Shown piece by piece: positions 44,223 through 54,068 of a stretch of 63,669 nt of DNA (position 1 is the first letter of the stretch; each line of letters starts with the position of its first letter). The DNA lies in NCBI GenBank assembly GCA_002286715.1, contig NSJX01000083.1:1-63669 (forward strand). Direction: 5' to 3'. A program made the position numbers and the translations under genes. The stretch comes from Dentipellis sp. KUC8613. Its lineage: Eukaryota > Basidiomycota > Agaricomycetes > Russulales > Hericiaceae. The notes beneath the pieces are model-generated. The model saw only the letters and a list, made by a program, of their open reading frames with translations, did not search any database and was not told the origin of the DNA.

Positions 44223-46671
44223 AAGTCGAGGGTTTCGGTGTATTTCGAAAAAAAAGCGACAATCGCGAGTGTGGGCCCAGTGAGTGAAGTTTGTACCATA
44301 ACTTGACAAGCAGGTGGGCTAAAGGCATAAAGTAAGATGCTACAACATCGCACGCATCGCATGCATCGCATGGTACCACAAATAAAGAAAACGAACCATT
44401 CAATATCGCGAAACGAGCCGCTTCCTTTCCTCCTCCCTCCTCCTCCTCCTCCCCACCTTCCTGAGCACCTCTCTGCCATCATAACGCTCGATTGCCAAGA
44501 TAGACGATAGGGTTTGAGTCCTCCTGGTGGGCGGAGGTAGCTGTGTGGATTGGTAGAGCTGAATGGACTCGAGCAAGGGAAGAAGGGAGCCGAGGGCCAG
44601 ACTGGGTTCAGATCGAATTTTGGTGAGTTTCAAGTTGGAATCTGCATGCTACTGGAGCATAGGTCGTAAGTTATGTCAATAAGAGACAGAATAGCGATGA
44701 CGATGGCCTAAAACCATGCCTGAAGACAAGTGAGTAGACCCAGTGACGGCTCGGGAGTCGGTACCCGCAACATCCGCACGAAGGCGGTGTTTTCCCGCGC
44801 TCGACCACACCGCACGAGCCGATCTTGCGCATCCCTCACTCGAAAAAAAAACACGTGCGTCTCGAGGGAGGTCTCGACGACGCCGTACCAGGCCGTACCC
44901 TGCGAGGCGTGTGGAGGGCGCGCATATCAGTACGTTTGCTAACTAGTCAACATACGTACTTGATCACGTGGCCGCGAATGCATTCAACGAGACGCGTTGG
45001 GCTGTGTTTGTACCGTTGGAACTCGCTTCTCGCCGACACCCATCCCCTTGCCCACGTCTTCACTTTCGTCACGACCGAAAGCCTCACTTCGCCGCATTTT
45101 GGCTGCTTGTCGTCGCCTCTCGCTCTACTCCACGTCATATCTGCGCTACCACAACACCGTTTGCGGCCTGCGACATGCCCAAGGTGCCGCGAAACAAGAA
45201 CGGCGCCCAACGGCGCTTCCCGATGGCGCCATTGGCGCCAGCAAACGTGCAGAGCGCACCCATAGAATCCGAACGTGAGTCTTACGCTTCCCGCTGTGCT
45301 TGCGTCACCCCTGCTTCCTGCCAGTCTTTGCACGACGGGACATGCGAGCGCGCGTCGCTGCCGGATGCCGAGCCCCGATGCACACTGTGGCTCCTCGTGC
45401 GCACAGCCCACACATACACATCCCAGTGTGCCCACTCAACATGTCGAGGAGCCCGCGGATGTGAGGGGTAGGATTGCAGAAGCGTAATAGCGGGAGCTGC
45501 AGCCCAGGGAGCAGTCAGGTGAGGACTACTAACCTTTCCGCCGACGCACTCTCATCTCGATTTGCACCTCTTAGTCCCCTTTCCTTCCTCTCCCTCTCGC
45601 GCACATCCGCGCTCCCGCCTCTTCGTGACAATCAGTCACCCTCTTGGGCCTCGCACGCCTCCCGGACCTGCGCACGATGCCATTTTGGCTTCTCGCGCCC
45701 GCACACACCCTACGTACACCATCTCCCTCTCGGCCTGCTTGCACCCTTTCTCGCCTGCATGCCATCGCCTGTATGCACCGCCCCTCTCGCATGTGCTTGT
45801 ACGTCCAACCACACGTGTTCTTCCCCTCCGGGATCCCCAGAATTGATGCCAGATTCATAAGACTGACTTGAATACGGATGTCCGAAATGAGGTCGTGTAC
45901 TCATAGCTCACCATCTCGATTATCCTGACCCATGCATGTACGTAGATGTATTAGTAGAATCATATGTACTATATATGTATATCTGAGGTGTCAATAAATT
46001 CCGCGCCGCGAAAGAGTCGAACTTGGCTCTGGCTCTCTGGCGCAGCTAGGCTCCCTAGCGTGTCTACTTCCTCTAGCCGCGTCTACTCGGTAAGTATCTT
46101 GCTGATGCTGTGCTCCCCATCCATACCATGGTTGACGATAACGCGTCTCCTCCTGCGTGGACCTCATCAGCACGGAAGAGTCACAGAGAAGAAAAGCCAC
46201 GGAGGTCGGAGGGGCATTGGTGACCACTCGCGAGCTCGCTATCACAGAGATATAGCGCACCATCGACAACACGACTGTTATTGTTGCCAATGCACAAATG
46301 TACTTGTAGGCGAGGCTATGTACGATAGCTGTAGAAAAGGAAAGCTGACAGTGTAAGGATCGACAAAGGACAACGAGAACGTGTGTGCATTCAAGTAAAA
46401 TTGAGCAATAAATTTGCCTTGAAAGACGACCTGGAAAACCAAGTGACGGAGGAAATCGAAAAGAGCAGGAGCAGAGGAGCAGGGTAGCGGGTTCTGCCAC
46501 CTGCGCGCGGGTGGCCCTAGGGCTTATTTTACAAGGCTTTGAATTACATCGAAAATGGAATAAAATGGGCCCAAGCTCCTCGAACTCAGGAATGTGGACG
46601 TCGCCCGGGTCCAATTCGTCCGCAGCACCTACAATTTCCGCACTTGGCAATGGCTCGGACAAAATCCGACC
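44223..46671. other. 2.4-kb region; possible gene remnants, no confident gene
   Basis: A short plus-strand reading at 45174 starts MPKVPRNKNGAQRRFP. About 270 bp further, in another frame, HVEEPADVRGRIAEA is followed after a stop by RELQPREQ. This could be a decayed small gene or simply two exons whose joint I cannot place. The 44400-44470 segment is a C/T-rich tract. Near the right end a minus-strand frame (46560-46671; SEPLPSAEIVGAADELDPGD) leads into the transposon insertion point. Confidence 0.35.
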
Positions 46672-46678
46672 CATAAGC
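46672..46678. repeat. left 7-bp target-site duplication
   Basis: CATAAGC, immediately outside the left terminal inverted repeat and identical to 57729-57735. Confidence 0.75.
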
Positions 46679-46689
46679 CCCAGTGAAAA
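46679..46689 (+). repeat. left terminal inverted repeat
   Basis: CCCAGTGAAAA, perfectly complementary to the right terminus. Similarity continues loosely inward (a GATATGCTGA-like word on both sides). Confidence 0.8.
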
Positions 46690-47060
46690 CACGATATGCT
46701 GAGATCTGCGCGGAGCTGCTGAGATCCATTTTACGAGAATTTGCTAGATGGGAGCATGTTTTTGACAGTGAATTTCGTGCCCAACTGCTGTGATATGCGA
46801 AATGTCGCTAGGTCTCCCATTCCGCCGACAACAGCAGGATATCTCGACTCTTCCACATCTGCTGGCATATTGTCAGATATGCTCATGTCTGCTCGCAGCT
46901 GCTCGGGTCGGAAATTCCCGAAGGCATAAGGTCTTTCAGGGGACTGCGTGATATGCTCTCATCTGCCGCCATCTGCTGGAATCTGTTTGATTCACATATT
47001 TGATTGCTGCTATATATGCTGGGAGATGCTCTACATATGATAGAATTTAATACCGAATAT
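46690..47060. repeat. left subterminal motif array
   Basis: At least eight words of the types GATATGCTGAGATCTGC, ATATGCTC, CATCTGCTGG and AGATATGCTC, in both orientations. Counterparts lie at 57590-57717 next to the right terminus. In En/Spm, comparable subterminal repeats bind the element-encoded TNPA protein; a similar role is inferred here. Confidence 0.65.
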
Positions 47061-47112
47061 GCTACCACCAGTTTGTATCACGTCCGCACGGCCAGGCGGG
47101 TCTTCGGCCGCC

Positions 47113-49496
47113 TCACAATTCTCCACCCTTGCCAGCATTCGATGCCTGGGCCTTTTCGAGAAGCTGTTGGCCGTACATCGCAGTCAATGAACAGGTCATC
47201 GTACGAAGGATAAAGAACTCACCTTCGCTTTCGCAAGTTCTTTGTATTTCTATCGTCATGCAGGAATCGTAAGTTAGTACACAATACATTACATGGCCAG
47301 CGTAGGATGACCTACGTTGCGTTCATCCTTGGACAGCGCCTTCCATACCAGATTGAATTCGTAACGGCTCCCTGTCGGATTGTCTACCTGCCATTCATAA
47401 GCATACATATTGCTAGCCAGACTGCATCAGTACCAGTCTTCACGATAGCAGTGCTCGCATACTTACCTTGCATTGATCAAGTTTGAGATCTGCAAGACAC
47501 CCTGCGTCTTGCTAGATTTTCCGGACTCCGCACTTCGTCGCGCCGAGCGCCGAACGGCTGTCAAGACTCTGATCACCAACCAGATACAAAACGAGCAAGT
47601 ACGGTCGACACTTACTCTTCTGCAGGTTTTCTGGGGCAAGTTTCTCATGCACAGTTGGAGATGATTTTGATGAGGATGCTGGAGGTGCGGATTCAGGTTC
47701 ACGTGCAGGTGATACGTGCGCAGGCGACACGGGTGTAGGTGCGGGATCGGGTATGAGCCCGGGTGCCGGTGCAGGTGCTGGTGCAGGTGCGGCGGACGCT
47801 GGCGCTGGTGCGGCGGGTGCTGGTGCGGCGGGCGCTGGTGCAGCGGGCGCTGGTGCGGCAGGCACAGGCGCAGGTGCGGCGGGCGCAGGCACAGGCGCGA
47901 CGGGCAAAGGTGCGGGGGTGGCCGGGGCGGCGGGCGCAGGCACGGCAGGCAAAGGTGCGGCAGGCAAAGGTGCGGCAGGCAAAGGTGCGGCAGGCAAAGG
48001 TGCGGCAGGGGCGGGAGCGGGGGTTGATTCAGGTGCAGGTGCGGTGGGTGCAGTTTCGACAATATCCGGTCGAAACACAATTTTTCCACTAGAGACAACG
48101 TCAACGAATGAATCATATGTTCGTGGAACACTTACAATAAATTTGATGCTCGTTTGTCCTGGTTCATAATCTCTGTCAGTCAAATAGATACACAGAGGCT
48201 TGATGCACGCACCAACACCGAGGGAACCGACACCGAAGCATCAGCCTGGTTCTCCTGAGCTGATTTCATCAGCCTCGCCTTCTTTGTAGCTGGCGGCGAA
48301 GCATTGGGACGTTTCGGCGGGCGAGGAATGGGTTCCGGACCAGGATTAGCCTGCACAGGCTTGATTTTCTGATTTCTGTACCACACCGGATAGTAGTATG
48401 AGGTAAAAAGCATGAGCTTCCAGTTGTTCTCGCAGAAAGAAAATTCTTCAAATTTCCCAATGATGGCTCTCGTGTAATACTGCAGAGCCTGATAGGAGAT
48501 CTCGCCCCACTTGGCTGGACCAGTGCCGTCAAGGAGGAGCTGCCTCCAAACGCTGCGGCAAAGCTGGGCAATAGCCTTGAACCGGGCAAACGTAATGACA
48601 ATACCCTGCCTGTCAACGAGATAATGAATCAGGGTGTTAACCTCTTTGGCGTTGGTCGCCTCGACAGATGACACATTGCCGCCACCACCGCCATCATTGG
48701 CTCCCTCCACAGTCGTGAGGCCCTTCTTGGCTGCAAGATCTTCTTTCCAGTCCTCATGAGTCCAGTGCAGGACGTATGGAAAGCTCCTCCTATCACGAGA
48801 TGGCAGTTCGGGGAGCATATGCTCCATCGACCTGGGCTGCTCGGGCTCGAGCTTTGGAGACGTCAATGAGGTGCGAAGATGAGATAGCACCGTGTCTAGA
48901 TACGACCTCACAGTAGGGTATCATCATTAATCGAGCATTCTCAGATTTGGAGGTACAATGCGACTTACTTCAATTTCTTATTTTCGTCTGTGAGAGCGGA
49001 GTTCTCCCTCTCAAGTTCATGGATCCGGTGAATAAGTTGAGACAGCTGCAGCTGATCACTGCTCCCCACAGACGATTCGCGGACCTGATGTGTATCCAGC
49101 ATGCCCCGCACGCTGTTGAGCGAGGGAATTGATGCCTGTATTTTTGTTAGCAGTAGTCGCAAACAAAGATCAATTACTTACCGCATGGGTCTGCAGGGTG
49201 CTTGGTGAGCCTGCACCAGGTATATGACCCGATGATCCCAAGTTAGGGGACACGAAATCACTGAAGGGCGACGGGGATTGGGTACGGCTGGCGGGCGTTG
49301 GCGATAGCAAATTGAATGCCGGCAACGCGTCGCTGGAATGGCCTGCAAGCGCACCAAGTTGGTACGACCAGTCGTCGGACAGGGCGCGAGTGCTGTTCAT
49401 AGTGGTGTAGCAATGGGAAAGGGTAGCGACGACCGAAAAAAGAGTGTCGCGTCGCAGCTCGTTCAACGTTGCGGACACCGGCAATTTGTTTGGCAT
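47113..49496 (-). CDS. transposon accessory protein with Pro-Ala linker and HMG-box-like C-terminus
   Basis: About nine exons splice in frame from MPNKLPVSATLNELRRDTLF (start 49496) to KGGEL and the stop at 47113-47115. The N-terminus is Ser/Pro-rich. A leucine-zipper-like helix follows (LSQLIHRIHELERENSALTD). Next is a conserved-looking globular block (FPYVLHWTHEDWKEDLAAKK; FARFKAIAQLCRSVWRQLLL; FCENNWKLMLFTSYYYPVWY) and a basic PPKRPNASPPATKKARL nuclear-signal-like stretch. A long Pro-Ala linker coded by 15-bp repeats precedes the C-terminal MYAYEWQVDNPTGSRYEFNL then VWKALSKDERNKYKELAKAK, whose W-x-x-L-S-x-x-E-x-x-x-Y pattern resembles an HMG box. One splice (CAGAG acceptor near 47570) had to be chosen to keep the frame. 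It probably binds DNA or partners the transposase; function unproven. Confidence 0.7.
47944..48003 (+). repeat. four perfect 15-bp tandem units in the Pro-Ala linker
   Basis: Unit GGCAGGCAAAGGTGC repeated four times without change, within a longer 47,750-48,035 tract of degenerate GGTGCGGC-type repeats. On the minus strand each unit encodes a five-residue Pro/Ala/Leu repeat (AAPLP). Period 15 preserves the frame of the accessory protein. Confidence 0.9.
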
Positions 49497-49592
49497 TGTT
49501 TTTGCAGACGTCAACACGAATGCTGGTTCGTCTTCGTACGGCAGTCAATCCAGTGTATACCTAAAAGGTTCTCGATCTGTAGGCTTACCTCT

Positions 49593-50312
49593 ATGTCTAC
49601 CCGAGACAACTCTCGAGCGCCCATCTTTCGACTGCGTGGGCCGATTCCATCTGAGACAGGTCCAGCCATACCCGTATCCATACAGCTGGAAACACCATCA
49701 TCAAGCTCTGCTTCCGCTAGGTGAGAGAATTATGACTCACTTTGCACAAACAGGTACTGGAGCTCTGGTACGAACACGCTTACAGCTCCCCAGATGCACA
49801 GCGAGAGGGATCCCCGTGTCTCACTCGCAATGACCAGGAGGTCGAACATACACCAACAGCCCGAGAGCTGGCAGGTATGTCTTCAGGCAAATATGATAGC
49901 TGGTATTCTATACTTACATTCTTCAGACGCACTCGCAGACAAACACGCAATGCATGAATTGGCACTCACCGAATGCCGCTATCTGCGCGCAGAGGCCGCA
50001 TATTGGCAGAAAAAACACCATGAGCTCGAGCAGGAGCATGAAGCTGTTACTAGCTCGCTCGAAGCCAAACTACGTATAGCCAATATGGCCCTTAGGTTGT
50101 ACCGCGCGCGTGCTGCAGGCTTCCGGGAGACCGAAAGACAGATTGCGAGCCTTCAAAATCATCTGGACTGCTTTTACGGCGGTCAGGTGGCGAGGAACGG
50201 TGGCCAATTCATAAGGGCTCTGCCTACAGAGGCGCCGTCTGACGATGCGACGGTGGGTGAAGGGAGCTCGGAGGTCGGGGAAGCTGATGCCGTTGGAGGC
50301 GATAGCAATTAG
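49593..50312 (+). CDS. transposon coiled-coil protein (start unresolved)
   Basis: Reading from about 49753, QVLELWYEHAYSSPDAQREG continues through TRNDQEVEHTPTARELA. After a small intron (about 49880-49926) it gives ALADKHAMHELALTECRYLR, then AEAAYWQKKHHELEQEHEAV, SLEAKLRIANMALRLYRARA and an acidic Gly/Ser-rich end (GEGSSEVGEADAVGGDSN). The central ~90 residues are a likely coiled coil. The 5' exon probably starts at the ATG at 49593 (MSTRDNSRAPIFRLRGP), but the phase at the intron near 49720 does not fit cleanly. It is divergent from the accessory gene, sharing about 100 bp between their starts. Function unknown. Confidence 0.5.
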
Positions 50313-51317
50313 CCAAGAGGATGGTGGAAGGTATGCATAGACACATACCGAATATTACCAATCAAGTTTCTTACCAGAATCGACGACCGTCGTCGCTGTA
50401 TTGCGTGGAGCAAGTGGTACAGACCGTGTTGTGGTCGTGTTTGTGTTTGCGCGCCAAACCGCGCACAGCCTAACACGTACGTGATGGAACTGATGGGACG
50501 ACGCCAGCAAGTCCACGCGTCTTCCCATCGAGCCTTGTCATTGTCGATGCACCCTGCTCGTCTCTATGGAACTTTTGTCTCATTTTTAGGCATGGATTCA
50601 TCATCGGCATGGATCACCGTGTCTACAACTCCGGGATCAGTCTTTTGGATTCACACAGGTATGCAGATGTCTTCGTTTTCTTGAACTCAACACCCTACTG
50701 ATAACATGCCTATGTAGATGGCGAGCATGCAATGTGAATCAGAGGGTGTCAGTCATCGTGCTGCGTCAACGGTAACCTTTAGTACGCTCGTGCCCCGTCT
50801 GTGAAATAACGGCGGCGCACGTACGGTCAATCTAAAGGTGACCCGAAGCAAAGCATCGTGCTGCCTCCGAGCTTGCGCTCGTCTTTCCCTCGCTTCGCGC
50901 ACCGCCCTCTACATCATCTTTTCCAAAATCATCTTCATTACATCTGCTGCACAAAGACTTTGTGTCCTGCAGAGACTTTTTTAGGATCACGCACACGTCT
51001 AAGACATCACACGAGGAACACCTGATGTAGTCGCTGCACTCACGCTACAGCAAGAGCTCTGCACACAGTATGAGTTTGACCGGAACGGACCGACATGTAC
51101 TGCCGCCTGTCCACTCTGCTCGCTTCTGTGCCCCAGCTTAGCACACCGTTGTCGCCTGTCACTCCGCTGTCGCCCATCCTGTCGCAGGCACTCACATCCC
51201 ATCTGCTGCCAGCTTGCGCCGTTGCGGCCCTGCCTTCATCACCTAACACGCCCGCATGGCGGCCTCATACGCGCCACTCGCCCCCACAGCCCACATGCCC
51301 CCACAGCCCGCTCGCCG
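50313..51317. other. non-coding part of the transposon interior
   Basis: No gene recognised. The segment at about 50860-51000 is C/T-rich and promoter-like. Short frames have Ser/Pro/His-rich composition without motifs. Confidence 0.35.
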
Positions 51318-51740
51318 TCATTACCCAAACGCACCACGTGCGAGGCTCAGCGCACGCGTCCACCTCGTACCCCCACGCTCCTGCGGGGGTGCTGGCCCAT
51401 CCACGCTACCCACCACGGCACCCCATCCAGCACCAGTACGCCCCACAGGTTCGCATTGCCACTTCCTGAAGTGTCAAAATCTGCAGCGTGCGCATGTGAC
51501 GTGGAGGACAGAGGACACGCGCGCGAGAGGGCGGGCGTGCGGCAGAGAGAGGGAGGGCGTGGACGGCGTGGCAGAGACAAGGCAGGCAGGCAGAAGACGG
51601 GGGCGGAGGAACCCAGCAACAGAGACGGCTGGCGGAGTGGCGAGAGGAAGGTGCAGGGAGAGGGAGGGCGGATCAACATGCCACGCGCCGGTGCAAGACG
51701 ACTCGCGCCGGTGCAGCAGGAGGACGGGGCCGCAAGGAAT
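51318..51740 (+). repeat. direct repeat, left copy, flanking captured genes
   Basis: Begins near TTACCCAAACGCACCACG and includes GTGCTGGCCCATCCACGCTA, CACAGGTTCGCATTGCC and a GA-rich tail ending around GCAGGAGGACGGGGC. It matches 53628-53995 in the same orientation with many substitutions and small gaps. It carries no open frame of interest and lacks TG...CA ends. Confidence 0.7.
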
Positions 51741-51924
51741 GCTAGCGCAAGACAACTCGCGCTGGTGCGAGAGGACGACGGGACGAACACGGGCGTGGAG
51801 GGAGGGCCGAGCGACACGTCACGCGCTGGTGCCGGACAACCCGCACTGGTGCGAGAGCAGGACGGGACGGCAAGCTTCACCCAAACAACGTCGGTGGCCT
51901 CTTCGCCTCCTCGTTCTCCCGACT

Positions 51925-52250
51925 CCCGACGGCTCTGAACTTATGCCCCACGCCCGCCGGCACGACACCCTCACCCAGCTCGGCTGCGAGCGCGAGCTTC
52001 GCGTTGAAGCCCGTGCAGTGCATCGGGAGCACGAAGTCCGGCGCGGGGCGCAGCGTGCGCGCCAGGAAGTGCACCGTGCGCGCGATGCACGGGGCGAGGC
52101 CGGCCGAGGCGAAGTGCAGGCCGCCGATGATCTGTGCGTGGAAGGAGGGTGGCTGATTTTGGGCGATGGAGGGAGGAAGGAAGGAGCGGGGCGTACCATG
52201 TGGATGTGCCGCTGGAACGTCGCGACGACGTGCCGGAAAGTGACAGCGCG
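51925..52250 (-). pseudogene. C-terminal fragment of a metallo-beta-lactamase-fold enzyme
   Basis: On the minus strand AVTFRHVVATFQRHIHM joins, across a 58-nt GT-AG intron, to IIGGLHFASAGLAPCIARTV, then HFLARTLRPAPDFVLPMHCT, GFNAKLALAAELGEGVVPAG and VGHKFRAVGS. The GGLH...LPMHCTGF...VPAGVG pattern is that of the MBL-fold group annotated as 7,8-dihydropterin-6-methyl-4-(beta-D-ribofuranosyl)aminobenzene-5'-phosphate synthase-like. The N-terminal HxHxDH metal site is absent, so the fragment cannot be an enzyme. The retained intron shows capture at DNA level, not by reverse transcription. It abuts an unrelated gene fragment on the other strand at about 52250. Confidence 0.65.
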
Positions 52251-52252
52251 GG

Positions 52253-53420
52253 GTGTCGGTGGCGTCGGACGACAGCGACGACTCCGAGGCGAACCGCGAG
52301 GCGATGACCTCGTTCAGGTTCCCGCCCGACTCGCCCAGCGTGCGCCGCTCGGCCCCGCCGTCGCCCGCACAATCGACACGCCGTGCGAACGGACTGAATG
52401 CTACCGTGCGGCCGTTTACGTTGTCCACGTTCTCCAGCAACTCGCTGCCGTTCGGCGCGGGCGAGGGTGTCGGGATGCCCGAGCCGCAGTTGTACGGGCA
52501 GGAGGGGGAGTCGCCTGAGGACGATGACGATGATGGCGAGGAGCTGCGGGGTAGCGACCGCGAGCTGCCCGTCTCGCCGACAATGAAGGCGGGCCGCGCG
52601 CCGATTCCTCTCGACTTCAAGCACCCTGTCTCCACCAACACCGTCCCGGCCGGCCTCTTCAAGGCCCTCGCAAACGGAGAGGACGAGCGCACGCGCCGTA
52701 CGGCCCGCTCGCGCCTCAGTTCGCGCGAGATCTTCGACCACGTCTCACGTCCTTCGCTCAATGACCTCAACATGCCCGCCATCTCGCGCTCTGCTGCCGC
52801 CGCTAGTGCGAATGCGCGCTCGCGCATGGTCACGGATCCTGGGCGCCAGCCACACTTCAAGGACGTGTTCAGCCAATGAGGTTGTGACGCTGTTCCGTGC
52901 GCAGCTGCAGGAGTCGGCCGCGCGTGGCCTCGAGGACAGCCAGATGGACGCCCGTGGCGAGCTCGACTTCCAGGTCCTCGGGGACGTCATCGAGCAGGGA
53001 ACGCACTGCAGCAGAGCCAGGAGTCGTTCGCCAGGCACACTCGCAACATGTCGAGCATCCGCCGCGACGTCGTGGGCCTGCTGTCGGGCCTCCTGACCCG
53101 CCTCACCACCGCGACCGAAGCGCTCAACACGATCCAGGAAGACCTGCGCTCCCGCCCCGCCGGCACCACGGCATCCGACCCCGCCACGTTCGAGCACCTG
53201 CAGCACATGCAGGCCGCCGTCGACGGCACCGTGCACGAGCAGAAGGCGCTCGAGTCGCTCACGCAGGAGATCCTCGGCTCCCCCAGGAGCTGCTCACGCG
53301 GCTCACCGTGCTGCCCGAGGGCATGGCCGCGACGACCAAGGCGGTGCAGTCCGAGGTTGCGCGATGAGGCGAAGAGCGGCGTGCTCAGCGCCATGCAGCA
53401 CGCAGATGGCGATGGCGGGC
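52253..53420 (+). pseudogene. fragment of an unrelated host gene, frameshifted
   Basis: The plus strand reads ASDDSDDSEANREAMTSFRF, PPDSPSVRRSAPPSPAQSTR and PISRSA-type Ser/Pro-rich protein up to PHFKDVFS. It shifts one frame to ANEVVTLFRAQLQESAARGL and DSQMDARGELDFQVLGDVIE, then again to RHTRNMSSIRRDVVGLLSGL, LTRLTTATEALNTIQEDLRS and HLQHMQAAVDGTVHEQKALE. Another shift gives ELLTRLTVLPEGMAATTKAV. Three frameshifts within one continuous protein identify a decayed captured fragment. The second half looks like an alpha-helical coiled coil. I do not recognise the family; a full-length copy elsewhere in the genome would be expected. Confidence 0.6.
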
Positions 53421-53627
53421 GCCATCGCGAGAGGGGGTATTGGGCTGTTGGACAGAGGCTGGAGCCACACGGCGGGTGCACGAGGACGACACATGTGCGC
53501 AAGACAGCCGACAGAGTGGCGAGAAGAAGGCGGGGCAAGAGGGAGGCCGACATGGACATTGTCGCGCACATCGTGGCCGTGCATCCCTGCAGCGCACGTA
53601 CAAACGACTTCAGCTTGCGCAAGGACT

Positions 53628-53995
53628 GCCGTTGTTACCCAAACGCACCGCGCACGCAGCTCAGCACACGCGTCTACCCCGTGCCCCCATGCCCCTGCAG
53701 GTGTGCTGGCCCATCCACACTACCCGTACCGGCACCCTATCCAGCACACCCCGCAGGTTCGCATTGCCCCTTCACGCAGTGTCGAAATCCGCAGAGCACG
53801 CGTGTGAGGCGGAGGGCGGAGGACGCGCGCGCGCGACGGTGGGCATGCAGCTGCGAGAGACGACGTAGACTGCAGGCGCAAGACGGCCTGCGGAGCGGGG
53901 AGAGGAAGGCAGAGCAGGAGGGAGGGCGGGGCAACACGGCGCGTGCAGGTGTGAGACGACGCGCACCGCTGCGAGAGGAGGATGGGACGGCCAGC
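53628..53995 (+). repeat. direct repeat, right copy
   Basis: Same-orientation partner of 51318-51740, starting TTACCCAAACGCACCGCGC and including GTGCTGGCCCATCCACACTA and a CGCAGGTTCGCATTGCCCC segment. The GA-rich tail is more diverged. Confidence 0.7.
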
Positions 53996-54068
53996 AAGAG
54001 GGTGGGCGCATGGGGCAGGCGAGCTGGATGGTGCCCTCTTCGTCGACAAGGTATCCAATAATGTTAGT

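Noticed and set aside
47753..48169. Gly-Ala-rich plus-strand frame and possible CRISPR-like repeat
   Set aside because: The repeats are 15-bp coding repeats without spacers, on the sense strand of the accessory gene's Pro-Ala linker; the plus frame is a shadow.
51318..53995. Direct repeats as LTRs of a retrotransposon
   Set aside because: No TG...CA ends, no primer-binding site or polypurine tract, no gag/pol between them, and the interior gene fragment keeps an intron.
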